Source of the DNA: Mycolicibacterium sp. TUM20985
GTDB lineage: Bacteria; Actinomycetota; Actinomycetes; Mycobacteriales; Mycobacteriaceae
Direction: 5' to 3'
Length of the DNA stretch: 64,000 nucleotides
Assembly (NCBI RefSeq): GCF_030295745.1
Contig: NZ_AP027291.1
Span: 496,001-560,000 of the forward strand
Numbering within the stretch: position 1 is the first letter of the stretch; each line of letters opens with the position of its first letter. The position numbers and the translations under genes are program-made. Shown one piece after another: positions 41,405 through 50,294 of the stretch. Under the pieces are notes generated by a model. That model was not told where the DNA came from and searched no databases. It saw nothing but the letters and a program-made list of their open reading frames with translations.

Positions 41405-42546
41405 GAGTCGATGACCTGCCTTTCGATGTCGTCCAGGAGTCGGGAGAGTTCGACCAGTTCGGCGTCGTCGGTGGGGGCGGGCCCGAAGAGTGCATACCCG
41501 AGCGCGCCGGGTGCGTACCGGATGCGTCCCGCCACCGCCGCCACGACCGAGGCGGGATCGGTCTGAACGCCAAGGCCCAGGCGTGGCGCGAGCCGGTGCA
41601 GTGTGGCGGTCCGCAGGGCCGACGCGGCTCGATCGCGGGCGCGGCGGGACCGGTACAACCTGCCGCGTCCCTCTACGGTCTCCGATGCCCGCACCACCAC
41701 CGGGAGCTGCTCGGCGACCAGTGGACCGATCCGGCGACCCCGCCACAGCGCGACGAAGCCGACCGCCAAGCAGAGCTGCAGCACGACCCAGCCGACGCGG
41801 GCGGGGATGAGGTCCATGATCGACGTGGCGCCGTCCGATTCGCCCACGATGCGTTTGGGCGTATACCAAATGACGCGAGGGTAGACGCCAGCCAGGTTCA
41901 TCGCCAGCGCGGCGTTCCCTTCCCGCACCAGGCCGGAATTGGTCATGAAGTTCGCGGTGCCGACGACGGTGACGGTGCGTCCGCGGTCGGCGTACCGGAC
42001 CAGCGCGCCCCCGTAGCAGCTCGTCAGCCCGGTGCCGTCCGCGGTCGCCTGGTAGGTGTCGCTGAGGTCTAGTTGGACGCTGCCGGCGCGGGTTGCCTCA
42101 CGCATGTCGCAGTCCGGTTGGCCACCGAAACTGGTCTTCTCGGCCAGGCGAACCCTTGGCGCCAGCGACTCCCTGGTGCGCGAGATCGGTTCGACCAGCA
42201 GAACGTCGCCCGGCAGGTCGCGCAACCGCTGCAAGCCGTCGTCGTCGAGCAGATACGGCGTGGGAGCCACCAGCAGAAGGGAATCCGGTTGCGCTGCTCG
42301 TGCGACCCCGGCGAGGTCATCGGTGGGCACCACCTCGACGCCACGCTCGGCGAGCAACGTGACGAGCGCGTGGGCGCCATCGGGTGAGGTGGCCTCCGGA
42401 TCCATCCGGCCACCCGGCCGCGGCGCCGTGAGATAGGTGGACAGTACCGAGACGCCGACCACGACGACGAGTGCCAACAGCACCCAGCGCAGAGCGCGCC
42501 AGCGCTGCACGACGGTCGATCCGACCGCCGAGGAGGTATCGGTCAT
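41401..42546 (-). CDS. DUF4350 domain-containing membrane protein
   Basis: This 381-residue protein has an N-terminal membrane segment (WVLLALVVVVGVSVLSTYL), a periplasmic-type region starting DPEATSPDGAHALVTLLAERGVEVVPT (DUF4350, GATase-like fold), a second membrane segment (GWVVLQLCLAVGFVALW) and a cytoplasmic tail. It corresponds to M. tuberculosis Rv3691. It overlaps both neighbours by 4 bp, so it is part of the coupled operon. The molecular function is unknown. Confidence 0.87.
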   Translation of the reverse strand: MTDTSSAVGSTVVQRWRALRWVLLALVVVVGVSVLSTYLTAPRPGGRMDPEATSPDGAHALVTLLAERGVEVVPTDDLAGVARAAQPDSLLLVAPTPYLLDDDGLQRLRDLPGDVLLVEPISRTRESLAPRVRLAEKTSFGGQPDCDMREATRAGSVQLDLSDTYQATADGTGLTSCYGGALVRYADRGRTVTVVGTANFMTNSGLVREGNAALAMNLAGVYPRVIWYTPKRIVGESDGATSIMDLIPARVGWVVLQLCLAVGFVALWRGRRIGPLVAEQLPVVVRASETVEGRGRLYRSRRARDRAASALRTATLHRLAPRLGLGVQTDPASVVAAVAGRIRYAPGALGYALFGPAPTDDAELVELSRLLDDIERQVIDS

Positions 42547-43196
42547 CGCACCTCGACCCAGGTGTCGTCGGCGGCCGCCGGGTCGGGTGTCGCCGAGGCG
42601 CCGGCGGCGTGGCCGAGCAGATGACCGTCGAGGTCGGCGACGAGCCGGTAGGCCACTTCGCTCCCGGGCAATTCGCCGTACGTGACGTCATTGAATGCCA
42701 CTGCGGCGCGGCGCAATTCGTCGGCCAGCTCGGGAACGGCCCGACCCGCGTCGCGAGCCAGTTCGGTGGCCGTGCGCCCCGGCACGGGGATGAGCACCGC
42801 GGTCTGCTCGAGCTGACGGGCGATGGCGCGCACGCGGTGCTTGATCGCCGAAGCCCAATCACCCTGCGCGGCAGCCCGTTCCGCTACCAACCGGTGCTCT
42901 GCGGCACTCATCTCGACCGCTCCGAACAGTCCGCTGTCGCGGCCGCGATTGGTCCGCATCGCCCGACGTGCCACGCGGACGGCGACCACGACGGCGACGG
43001 TCACCAGGACGAGCAGCACGGTGATGGTCAGCCAGCCGCCAGGGACCGACGCGCCTCCCGACATGATCCGGTACACCAGGTCGTCGAGCCACCCCAGCAG
43101 CTGATCGGTGAGCGAACCCCGCGGGTAGATCGGCTTGCTCAACTCGCGCTGGGCGGCGTCGTGCGCCGCGTCGCGGTCGATGTCGATGGTGGTCAC
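42543..43196 (-). CDS. DUF4129 domain-containing membrane protein
   Basis: This 217-residue protein has one strong membrane segment (GGWLTITVLLVLVTVAVVVAVRVA) and a cytoplasmic DUF4129 domain (GDWASAIKHRVRAIARQLEQTAVLIPVPGRTATELARDA, then FNDVTYGELP). It corresponds to M. tuberculosis Rv3690. DUF4129 is found with DUF4350, MoxR and DUF58 across actinobacteria, forming the same set as here. It begins 1 bp before the upstream stop boundary (43196/43198). Confidence 0.87.
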   Translation of the reverse strand: MTTIDIDRDAAHDAAQRELSKPIYPRGSLTDQLLGWLDDLVYRIMSGGASVPGGWLTITVLLVLVTVAVVVAVRVARRAMRTNRGRDSGLFGAVEMSAAEHRLVAERAAAQGDWASAIKHRVRAIARQLEQTAVLIPVPGRTATELARDAGRAVPELADELRRAAVAFNDVTYGELPGSEVAYRLVADLDGHLLGHAAGASATPDPAAADDTWVEVR

Positions 43197-43197
43197 G

Positions 43198-44394
43198 TCA
43201 GCGTCGAGGGGTGAGCCAGAGGTCGTCGGTGCTGCCGACCATTCCCATCGCGCCCGTCTGCAGCACCAGGTCGAACGCCTCCGCCCTGATCCGCCGGTCG
43301 GTGTAGAGCAGCACGACCACGCCGGCGTTGAACGGGGCCGTGATGATCTGGCCGATCGCGCCGCCGACGCTGATCAACACCACCGCGATGACCATCGTGT
43401 TGGCGGATTCGCCGACCATCAACATGATCTGACCGACGAAGCTGAACGGTGCGGTGACGGCTCCGGACACCACGCCCGCCACGACCACGGCCAGCAGACG
43501 GATGCCGAACACCCGCCAGAAGTCGTTCTTCACCAGGGCGAACGACCTGGTGACGGCGGCCATCACGCCGATCCGCTCCAACACGATCAGCGTGGGGGCG
43601 AAGCTCAGCATCGTGTAGAGGTAGACCAGCAGGACGATCACGGCCAGGCCGAACAGCGCCCCGACCACGAACGCCGCCGGGCCGCCGGCGACCTGGACGA
43701 CGACGGCCACCACCCCGACGACCACCGCGATGAGTACCGCGGCGCCGGCCGCCTCCAACGCGGTCACGCCGAGCAGGGGCAGCAGACGTCCGCGCACCCG
43801 TTGCCACGCCTCGCCGATGCCGATGGTCGCACCGAACACCGCCCTCCCGACCACGACCGTGAGCAGGCCGCTGAGCACGATCCCGGCCAGGGCGGTGGTG
43901 ACGATGCCTGCGCCACTGGACAGCAGCAATCCGACGATCGTGGAGCCGGAGATGTCCGAGGCGTCCGACGGGCCGAACGTGTCCGCCGGCGGACGCGACA
44001 ACAGCCCGGAGGCGGCCAGCGGCCCGATCTGTAGAAGCAGTGAGAGGACCTGAGCCACCACCACGACGATCGTGGTCAGTCCGAGCGTGGCCTTCGGGTT
44101 CGCCCGCACGTAGGTGATCGAGGCATTGAAGATGTCGGACAGGCTCAGTGGACGCAACGGGATGACACCGGGTTTGAGCGCGGCCGCCGGACCCATCGGG
44201 GGCCAGCCGCCACCCGGCGATGGATAGCCGCCATGACCGGGCGGCGGGTAGTAGGCCGGCTGGGGGGGCGGGGGCTGATGCCACGCGGGGGCCTGCGCGT
44301 AGGCGGGCAACGGATCGGCCAGCGGCGGTGGGGCGGTCCCGTCGGGCCCGCCGGCGTCGCTGCTCATGTCACCATCGTCGTCGATAGCGGTCAT
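43198..44394 (-). CDS. Multi-pass membrane protein (glycerophosphodiesterase membrane-domain type)
   Basis: This 398-residue protein has a Pro/Gly-rich cytoplasmic N-terminus of about 75 residues (PPPPQPAYYPP) and then about eight hydrophobic segments. The start of the membrane part, IPLRPLSLSDIFNASITYVRANPKATLGLT, and TRSFALVKNDFWRVFGIRLLA are typical of the glycerophosphoryl diester phosphodiesterase membrane domain family, which itself has no catalytic domain. It corresponds to M. tuberculosis Rv3689 and heads the operon running to the DUF58 gene. Starts at 44394 and 44367 are both possible. Divergent from yqeY. Confidence 0.83.
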   Translation of the reverse strand: MTAIDDDGDMSSDAGGPDGTAPPPLADPLPAYAQAPAWHQPPPPQPAYYPPPGHGGYPSPGGGWPPMGPAAALKPGVIPLRPLSLSDIFNASITYVRANPKATLGLTTIVVVVAQVLSLLLQIGPLAASGLLSRPPADTFGPSDASDISGSTIVGLLLSSGAGIVTTALAGIVLSGLLTVVVGRAVFGATIGIGEAWQRVRGRLLPLLGVTALEAAGAAVLIAVVVGVVAVVVQVAGGPAAFVVGALFGLAVIVLLVYLYTMLSFAPTLIVLERIGVMAAVTRSFALVKNDFWRVFGIRLLAVVVAGVVSGAVTAPFSFVGQIMLMVGESANTMVIAVVLISVGGAIGQIITAPFNAGVVVLLYTDRRIRAEAFDLVLQTGAMGMVGSTDDLWLTPRR

Positions 44395-44436
44395 TATTCA
44401 CAACGGTATTCAGGACGGGCGCCGGGTCGCCGGGCG

Positions 44437-44442
44437 TAGCGT
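44437..44442 (+). promoter_or_regulatory. -10 element of yqeY (leaderless type)
   Basis: TAGCGT ends 7 nt before the ATG at 44450 and no Shine-Dalgarno sequence precedes the start, as expected for a leaderless transcript. Confidence 0.5.
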
Positions 44443-44449
44443 CTACGCC

Positions 44450-44914
44450 ATGGCGGAACTCAAGGATCGGCTGCGCGCCGACCTGACGGTGGCAATGAAG
44501 GCCCGGGACAAGCTGACCACCGCGACGCTGCGGATGCTGCTAGCCGCGATCCAGGCCGAGGAGGTATCGGGCAAGCAGGCCCGCGACCTGACCGACGACG
44601 ACGTCCTCAAGGTGCTGGCACGGGAAGCCCGCAAGCGTGGTGAGGCCGCCGAGATCTACGTCACCAACGGGCGTGGCGACCTCGCGGCCAACGAGCGGGC
44701 CGAGGCCCAGGTCATCGACGACTACCTCCCAACGCAGCTCAACGACGACGAGCTCGCCAACGTCGTGAACACCGCCATGGCCCAGGTCGCCGAGGAGATC
44801 GGTCACCGCCCGGGTATCAAGCAGATGGGCCAGGTGATGAAGGCGGCCGTCGCCATCGCCGAGGGCAAGGCGGATGGACCGCGGCTGTCCGCTGCCGTGA
44901 AGGATCGGCTGTAA
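44450..44914 (+). CDS. GatB/YqeY domain-containing protein
   Basis: This 154-residue protein is all-helical: LKDRLRADLTVAMKARDKLTTATLRMLLAAIQ at the start, then ANERAEAQVIDDYLPTQLNDDEL and the GxxxGQVMKAA pattern (KQMGQVMKAAVA). It corresponds to the YqeY family and M. tuberculosis Rv3688c. The family shares a domain with GatB of the tRNA amidotransferase and may bind tRNA, but as a free protein its role is unknown. The start follows a leaderless-type promoter. Confidence 0.9.
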   Translation: MAELKDRLRADLTVAMKARDKLTTATLRMLLAAIQAEEVSGKQARDLTDDDVLKVLAREARKRGEAAEIYVTNGRGDLAANERAEAQVIDDYLPTQLNDDELANVVNTAMAQVAEEIGHRPGIKQMGQVMKAAVAIAEGKADGPRLSAAVKDRL

Positions 44915-44955
44915 CCGGGGTTTTCGGCGTGCCCGTAGCCGGGTAGGCGTCATTC

Positions 44956-45942
44956 ATGACGCGATTCGGCTACACCCTGATGACAGAACAAAGCAGCCCC
45001 AAACAGCTTGTCGAGTATGCGATCTCGGCAGAGCGCCTCGGTTTCGACTTCGAGGTGAGCAGTGACCACTACTCACCGTGGCTCGCCGCGCAGGGGCACG
45101 CCCCCAACGCCTGGACCATGCTCGGCGCCGTGGCGCACGCCACCGAGAGGGTCGAGCTGTTCACCTACGTGACGTGTCCGACGATGCGCTACCACCCGGC
45201 GATCGTCGCCCAGCAAGCCGCCACGCTGCAGATCCTCGCCGACGGCAGGTTCACCCTCGGCGTCGGCAGCGGCGAGAACCTCAACGAGCACGTCGTCGGG
45301 AAGGGTTGGCCGACCGTCAAGCGGCGCCAGGACATGCTGACCGAAGCGGTCCAGATCATCCGGGAGCTGTTCACCGGTGACATCGTGGACTGGAAGGGCG
45401 AGTACTTCGAGGTGGACTCCGCCCGCTTGTGGGATGTCCCCGACGTGCCGGTGGCCATCGCCGCGGCGGTGTCGGGTGAGCGCTCGGTGCAGACGTTCGC
45501 GCCGCTCGTCGACCACCTCATCGCCGTGGAGCCGGACAAGGATCTCGTCGACGGCTGGCATTCGGCGCGCAAGGGCACGGGGCTGCCTGGTGACTCGCGC
45601 GTCGTCGGACAGATCCCGATCTGTTGGGACACCGACGAGAAGGCCGCCATCGAGCGGGCGCACGAGCAGTTCCGGTGGTTCGCGGGCGGCTGGTCGGTGA
45701 ACGCCGACCTGCCGACGACCGCGGGTTTCGCGGGGGCCACCCAGTTCGTCCGGCCGGAGGACGTGGCGTCGTCGATCCCGTGCGGTCCTGATCTGGACGC
45801 CATCGTGTCGGCGGTCAGCAAGTACTGGGAGGCGGGTTTCACCGACATCGCGTTGGTCCAGGTCGGCGACGAGGGTCAGGACCGCTTTCTGGAGGAGGCC
45901 GCTCAGCCGCTCCTGGAGAAGCTGCGGGCCGCTGCATCTTGA
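44956..45942 (+). CDS. LLM-class F420-dependent oxidoreductase (FGD-like)
   Basis: This 328-residue enzyme is a TIM-barrel luciferase-like protein of the F420-dependent glucose-6-phosphate dehydrogenase-related group. It has EVSSDHYSPW, VTCPTMRYHPAIVAQQAATLQ and GRFTLGVGSGENLNEHVVGKGWP, the F420/phosphate-binding stretch. Mycobacteria use such enzymes to reduce or oxidise small molecules with the deazaflavin F420. The substrate is not known. It starts 41 bp after yqeY on the same strand. Confidence 0.88.
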   Translation: MTRFGYTLMTEQSSPKQLVEYAISAERLGFDFEVSSDHYSPWLAAQGHAPNAWTMLGAVAHATERVELFTYVTCPTMRYHPAIVAQQAATLQILADGRFTLGVGSGENLNEHVVGKGWPTVKRRQDMLTEAVQIIRELFTGDIVDWKGEYFEVDSARLWDVPDVPVAIAAAVSGERSVQTFAPLVDHLIAVEPDKDLVDGWHSARKGTGLPGDSRVVGQIPICWDTDEKAAIERAHEQFRWFAGGWSVNADLPTTAGFAGATQFVRPEDVASSIPCGPDLDAIVSAVSKYWEAGFTDIALVQVGDEGQDRFLEEAAQPLLEKLRAAAS

Positions 45943-46009
45943 GGATTCGTCGTTTGCTTTCGGACTAGGCTGGGAATTCTTAGCCCGTAGCAAACTACGA
46001 GGAGTGATC

Positions 46010-46255
46010 ATGGGCTGGACGCTGGTTTACGCCTACGCCGCCGTGGCTGCCGCGGCCGCTGTCGCCGTCTTCATCCTGAGCGCGAGACTCGGCGACGAGC
46101 GCCGTCCGGCCGGGGAGCGCTTCGGTCTGAGTCTGGCCGCCGGGATGGTTTGGCCCATGATCCTGTTGGGGGTGGCCGAGATCGGCTCGTTCGCCATGTA
46201 CGCGAAGGCGCACCAGCACGACGACGAGGATCCGCGCGTCGAGGTGTTGGTCTGA
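46010..46255 (+). CDS. Small two-TM membrane protein
   Basis: This 81-residue protein has two hydrophobic segments (LVYAYAAVAAAAAVAVFILSA and LAAGMVWPMILLGVAEIGSFAMY) joined by a charged loop, and an acidic/His C-terminus. I do not recognise a family. The ATG at 46010 has an excellent GAGGAG site 6 nt upstream, which argues that it is a real gene. A strong 20-bp hairpin terminator follows its stop. Confidence 0.75.
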   Translation: MGWTLVYAYAAVAAAAAVAVFILSARLGDERRPAGERFGLSLAAGMVWPMILLGVAEIGSFAMYAKAHQHDDEDPRVEVLV

Positions 46256-46274
46256 CCGCACGGCTCGCGGCAAT

Positions 46275-46319
46275 GATGCAGAAGGGCTCCGACCGGTGCG
46301 GTCGGAGCCCTTCTGCATC
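46275..46319 (+). terminator. Long perfect hairpin terminator
   Basis: A perfect 20-bp stem (46275-46294 with 46300-46319) closes a 5-nt loop GGTGC. It starts 19 bp after the small membrane gene. No T-run follows, so it would be a hairpin-only terminator. Confidence 0.8.
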
Positions 46320-46606
46320 TGCGCTGTGGCGATGAGGATGGCGCTGGAACGTCTGAAATGCCATGTCATTCAGTCGAATCCGTTCGGACGGCACTGCTGC
46401 TTCTCGAGAGCATGTGCAGCATCGTGAAACGGCTTCTTGAAACCTCGTGTTGGATGTCTTGTTTTACGAAGAAGAGAATGTAATTCTCGTCTAGCGTCAA
46501 TCCATTCTCACGTAGTCCTCGGAGCCTGCTCTGCTGCGTCATACCCGTGTGAACACCACCCGCCAAAGACTCGCCCGGGCAACGGGCCTCCTACCCGAAG
46601 GAACCG
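46320..46606 (+). other. Intergenic stretch before the DapB-like gene
   Basis: This 287-bp stretch (350 bp counting the preceding hairpin and flanks) has no convincing gene. It is less GC-rich than its surroundings. It holds the palindrome and -10 at 46474-46501 and a GAAGGAA ribosome site just before 46607. A third ATTCTC (46504-46509) lies downstream of the palindrome. Confidence 0.6.
46474..46501 (+). promoter_or_regulatory. Palindromic operator and -10 of the DapB-like gene
   Basis: GAGAAT-GTA-ATTCTC (46474-46488) is a perfect palindrome directly upstream of TAGCGT (46492-46497), placing a regulator at the -10/-35 spacer. The whole 28-bp block resembles 22061-22087 before the FAD enzyme gene, with the last ten bases TAGCGTCAAT identical. 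Confidence 0.55.
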
Positions 46607-47668
46607 ATGAGCAAGCTGCGTGTCATTCAATGGACCACCGGCAAGGTGGGAAAGCTCAGCCTGCGAGGCATCCTCGACGATCCCCGACTCGAACTGGTAG
46701 GTGTCTACGCCTACTCGGAGGACAAGGCAGGCACAGACGCCGGACCGTTGTGCGGTCGACCCGACACCGGAGTGCTCGCCACCACCGACGTCGACGCGCT
46801 GATCGCCCTGGACGCCGACACCGTCTTCTACAACCCGTTCATGGCCGACCTCGACCATGCTGTCCGACTGCTCGAAAGCGGCCTCGACGTCATCAGCACC
46901 AATCTGTTCCTCAACATCGGCGGCATCCAGGGCGAGACGAAGGCCAAGCTCGCCGCAGCCTGCGACAAGGGCAACAGTTCGCTCTACGTCACTGGCATCA
47001 ACCCCGGCTGGATCAACACCATGGTCACGGCGATGACCGCCGTCTGTCGCGACGTCCAGAAGATTTCCATCGTCGAATCTGCAGATGTGTCCGTATACGA
47101 GTCGGCTGAAACGTGGCAGGCGTTGGGCATGGGACTGCCCGAGGTGACACCCGAAGTCGCTGCACTGGCGAAGTTCGGGTTCGGCACATTCGCCGACTCC
47201 GTCGAGCGCATGGCGGTGGCCTTGGGATTCGAAGTCGATGACATGGAGTTCGTGGTCGACCACCAAACAACCTCGGAAAAGGTCGAACTCGGTTGGTTCA
47301 CCATGGAGAAGAACACCATCGCCGCTATCAGGGGCGGCTGGAATGCCAAGGTGAACGGCAAGACCATCATCGAGTCGCGCGTGGCTTGGTATCTAACGAA
47401 GAAACTCAACGGGGACTGGATATTCGACGACGATCACTACAAAGTGATGATTGAGGGTGAACCCGGTATCGACACTCGCATCCGCTTCCTTCCGCCCGAC
47501 CACTGGGGCAATCACGAATGGGACACCATGACCGCCATGCCCGCCGTCAACGCCGCCCTCGGCGTGGCCGCAGCACCAGCAGGCATCCTGACCCTGAGCG
47601 ACGTCGGACTCCCTTGCGCGCCAGCAGGAATCTGGCTTGGAACGGGGAGCGGGCCGCCCACTGAATGA
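46607..47668 (+). CDS. DapB-like NAD(P)H-dependent dehydrogenase
   Basis: This 353-residue protein has an N-terminal Rossmann domain related to dihydrodipicolinate reductase (LRVIQWTTGKVGKLSLRGILDDPRLELVGVYAYSEDKAG) and a C-terminal catalytic-type domain with INPGWINTMVTAMTAV and EFVVDHQTT. Relatives include 2,4-diaminopentanoate dehydrogenase and many mycobacterial homologues of unknown substrate. It does not make lysine precursors: the usual DapB His/Lys motif is not seen. A GAAGGAA site 8 nt upstream sets the ATG. Its promoter is palindromic, so the gene is probably inducible. Confidence 0.82.
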   Translation: MSKLRVIQWTTGKVGKLSLRGILDDPRLELVGVYAYSEDKAGTDAGPLCGRPDTGVLATTDVDALIALDADTVFYNPFMADLDHAVRLLESGLDVISTNLFLNIGGIQGETKAKLAAACDKGNSSLYVTGINPGWINTMVTAMTAVCRDVQKISIVESADVSVYESAETWQALGMGLPEVTPEVAALAKFGFGTFADSVERMAVALGFEVDDMEFVVDHQTTSEKVELGWFTMEKNTIAAIRGGWNAKVNGKTIIESRVAWYLTKKLNGDWIFDDDHYKVMIEGEPGIDTRIRFLPPDHWGNHEWDTMTAMPAVNAALGVAAAPAGILTLSDVGLPCAPAGIWLGTGSGPPTE

Positions 47669-47700
47669 TTGCGCTGCCGACCCAGTGCGGACCGACACGG

Positions 47701-47735
47701 AAAAAGGCCCCGACCAGAATTACTGGAAAGGGCCT
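47701..47735 (-). terminator. Intrinsic terminator of tRNA-Pro with U-tract
   Basis: Read on the minus strand, AGGCCC (47735-47730) and GGGCCT (47710-47705) pair around an inner CCAG/CTGG stem and are followed by TTTTT. This is the only hairpin in the window with a clear U-run. It lies 22 bp after the tRNA gene. Confidence 0.8.
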
Positions 47736-47756
47736 CTCACCTGCAATGACGCCAGT

Positions 47757-47829
<73 letters not shown>

Positions 47830-48027
47830 CGTAGAGCCAGGCCAGCCTATCGCACCGGCCCAGCCCGAAGCCAAACGCCCAGCGCCGTCCCATCGCCCGC
47901 GTGACGGCTGACACCAACCGGGTCAGACCCCGCCGCGGTGGGTACAGGACTCTGGGAATGGAAATCGACGTGCACGACGTTGTAGCCAGCACGTTCGACC
48001 GATGACTCATCGAGGGAAGGCCAACAC

Positions 48028-48231
48028 ATGACCGGGTTGGGAGCCGCAGTCTACTTTGGATTGTTCGCCATCGCCGCATTGTGGTTGTTCGCGACGTCCG
48101 AACGCTTCAGCCGCGGTGCCTTCGAGGGCGGCGATCAGACCCAGCGGCCCGAGCGCTCGAATTCGTGGAGCACCGACGAGGATTCCGACGGGTCCAACCC
48201 CTTACTGGTGAGCCAGTCCTCGTCGAAGTAG
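48028..48231 (+). CDS. Small single-TM membrane protein (uncertain)
   Basis: This 67-residue frame has a hydrophobic N-terminal helix ([26 protein letters not shown]) and a polar Ser-rich tail. The GAGGGAAGG site 7 nt before the ATG supports translation. After residue 36 the frame runs antisense to the 3' end of cds1 for 97 bp, so the tail has little independent evidence. I do not recognise a family. The 198 bp between the tRNA and this gene hold the tRNA promoter and nothing else I can name. Confidence 0.55.
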   Translation: MTGLGAAVYFGLFAIAALWLFATSERFSRGAFEGGDQTQRPERSNSWSTDEDSDGSNPLLVSQSSSK

Positions 48232-49238
48232 GTGTCGGCGTAGCGGTCGCCCGCATCGCACAGGAGGGTCACCACCGACCCACTGCGACCCGCCGAGACC
48301 ATCTCCGCCAATAAGCGGAACGCCCCCCAGACATTGGTGCCCGTCGACGGGCCCACCTTGCGACCCATGACCTTGCTGACGTGGTGGGCCGCTGCGACCG
48401 ACGCAGCGTCCGGGACGATCATCATTCGGTCGATCACGCCCGGCAGGAACGACGGCTCCACCCGCGGTCGGCCAATGCCCTCGATGCGCGACGACGAACC
48501 CGTGACGTCGCGGCGCCCCTGCGAATAGGCGGGGAAGAACGCCGAGTTCTCCGGGTCGACGACGCACAACGCGGTGGCATGCCGCCGGTACCGCAGATAC
48601 CGCCCGATCGTCGCGCTAGTGCCGCCGGTCCCCGCACCGACCACGATCCACTCCGGGATCGGAAACTCCTCGTCGTGCATCTGATCGAAGATGGACTCGG
48701 CGATGTTGTTGTTGCCGCGCCAGTCGGTCGCCCGCTCGGCGTTGGTGAACTGATCGAGGTAATGCCCGCCCGTCGCCTCGGCCAGCCGCTCGGCCTCGGC
48801 GTACACCTGCGACGACTCCGCCACGAGATGGCAACGGCCACCCTGCGATTCGATCAAGGCGATCTTCGCCGCACTGGTCGACGAGGGCATGACGGCGATG
48901 AACGGCAGGCCGAGCATCGCGGCGAAGTAGGCCTCGGAGACGGCCGTGGAACCCGAGGACGCCTCGATGACCGTGGTGTTCTCGCCGATCCAGCCGTTGC
49001 ACAGACCGTAGAGGAACAACGAGCGGGCCAATCGATGCTTGAGGCTGCCGGTGATGTGGGTGGTCTCGTCCTTCAAGTACAGCTGGACCCGCACGCCGTC
49101 GCACCATGCCGACGGCAGGGGGTACCGCAGCAGATGGGTGTCGGCACTGCGCCTGGCGTCGGCCTCGATCAATCGGACCGCGTTGTCGACCCAGTCCCGG
49201 GGATGTCGGCGAACCGCGATGGAGGAGCTGTCGGTCAC
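48135..49238 (-). CDS. cds1: L-cysteine desulfhydrase Cds1 (PLP-dependent)
   Basis: This 367-residue fold-type II PLP enzyme resembles cysteine synthase. The PLP lysine is in [14 protein letters not shown], the phosphate-binding loop is [13 protein letters not shown], and [20 protein letters not shown] is the substrate loop. It corresponds to M. tuberculosis Rv3684 (Cds1), which releases H2S, ammonia and pyruvate from cysteine and mobilises sulfur. The GTG at 49238 overlaps the phosphoesterase stop (GTGA), so the two genes are coupled. Cysteine synthase activity is the alternative reading for this fold. Confidence 0.87.
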   Translation of the reverse strand: MTDSSSIAVRRHPRDWVDNAVRLIEADARRSADTHLLRYPLPSAWCDGVRVQLYLKDETTHITGSLKHRLARSLFLYGLCNGWIGENTTVIEASSGSTAVSEAYFAAMLGLPFIAVMPSSTSAAKIALIESQGGRCHLVAESSQVYAEAERLAEATGGHYLDQFTNAERATDWRGNNNIAESIFDQMHDEEFPIPEWIVVGAGTGGTSATIGRYLRYRRHATALCVVDPENSAFFPAYSQGRRDVTGSSSRIEGIGRPRVEPSFLPGVIDRMMIVPDAASVAAAHHVSKVMGRKVGPSTGTNVWGAFRLLAEMVSAGRSGSVVTLLCDAGDRYADTYFDEDWLTSKGLDPSESSSVLHEFERSGRWV

Positions 49239-50206
49239 CGCGCCGAGACTGCCGGCTGGGATACGCCGGCCCGGCTCCCGAGGTTTCCGCCGCCGGTGGG
49301 AGCCGCCACCAGAGTCAACAGCGTCGCCTCCGGCCTGCAGCAGAATCGGTACGGGGCGTACGGCGACGTGCCGAGGCCCGCCGACACGTGCAGTTGCATG
49401 TGGGCGCCCCAGCGGGACGGACCCTTGGCCCGCGACGGGTCGAGGTCGCAGTTGGTGACGAGCGCGCCCTTGAAGGGCAGACACATCTGGCCGCCGTGGG
49501 TGTGGCCGGCCAGGACCAGCTGGTAACCGTCGGCGGCGAAGCGGTCCAGCACCCGCGTGTACGGCGCGTGGGTCAGCCCCAGCGTCAGGTTGGCCGCAGG
49601 GCTGGCGGGTCCGGCGATGGTCTCGTAGCGGTCGCGGGACAGGTGCGGGTCGTCGACGCCCGCGACCGAGATGAGCTGCCCCTTCACCTCGATCTCGCGG
49701 CGGGTGTGCGTCATGTCGAGCCAGCCGCGCTCGGTGAACGCCGCGCGCAGATCCTGCCACGGCAGCGGTTCGCCGGTGATCCGGTGCGACGGCCTGAAGA
49801 TGTAGTTGGTCGGGTTCTTGGGCTGCGGGCCGAAGTAGTCGTTGCTGCCGAAGACGAAGAGACCGGGTACCGCCAACAGGTCACTCAACGCCTGGACCAC
49901 CGACGGCACGGCCTTGGGGTGCGACAGGTTGTCACCGGTGTTGATCACCAGGTCGGGCTCCATACTGGCGAGCTCGCGAATCCAAGCCTGTTTGCGACGC
50001 TGCCCGGGGGTCATGTGGAAGTCACTGAGGTGCAGCACCCGCAGCGGGGAGGAACCCGGGGTCAGCACCGGCATGGTGGTCTCTCGCACGACGAACGCAT
50101 TGCGTTCGATGAGCGTCGCGTAGGCGATCCCCGCGGCCAGTGAACCGGCGGCCAACGAGCCGGCCAGGGTGGCGGAGTTCCTCGAGTTCGTCGAACGGGC
50201 AAGCAT
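49235..50206 (-). CDS. Metallophosphoesterase (calcineurin-like)
   Basis: This 323-residue protein has an N-terminal hydrophobic segment ([19 protein letters not shown]), a probable membrane anchor, followed by the phosphoesterase motifs: LHLSDFHM (DxH), INTGDNLSH (GD), FGSNDYFG (GNH variant with Asp), GLTHAPY and LAGHTHGGQ (GHxH). These bind two metal ions. It corresponds to M. tuberculosis Rv3683. The substrate is unknown, and the YaeI-like layout suggests a membrane-linked phosphodiester. It is transcribed with cds1, and ponA2 lies 88 bp upstream. Confidence 0.88.
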   Translation of the reverse strand: MLARSTNSRNSATLAGSLAAGSLAAGIAYATLIERNAFVVRETTMPVLTPGSSPLRVLHLSDFHMTPGQRRKQAWIRELASMEPDLVINTGDNLSHPKAVPSVVQALSDLLAVPGLFVFGSNDYFGPQPKNPTNYIFRPSHRITGEPLPWQDLRAAFTERGWLDMTHTRREIEVKGQLISVAGVDDPHLSRDRYETIAGPASPAANLTLGLTHAPYTRVLDRFAADGYQLVLAGHTHGGQMCLPFKGALVTNCDLDPSRAKGPSRWGAHMQLHVSAGLGTSPYAPYRFCCRPEATLLTLVAAPTGGGNLGSRAGVSQPAVSAR

Positions 50207-50294
50207 GCACGCAGCCTACTGCCAGATCGCCGCAGGCACCTCGGAGTCACCCGCAGGCGCCTCGGGAGTCACGGCCCCGTCACCATCGGTGCCG

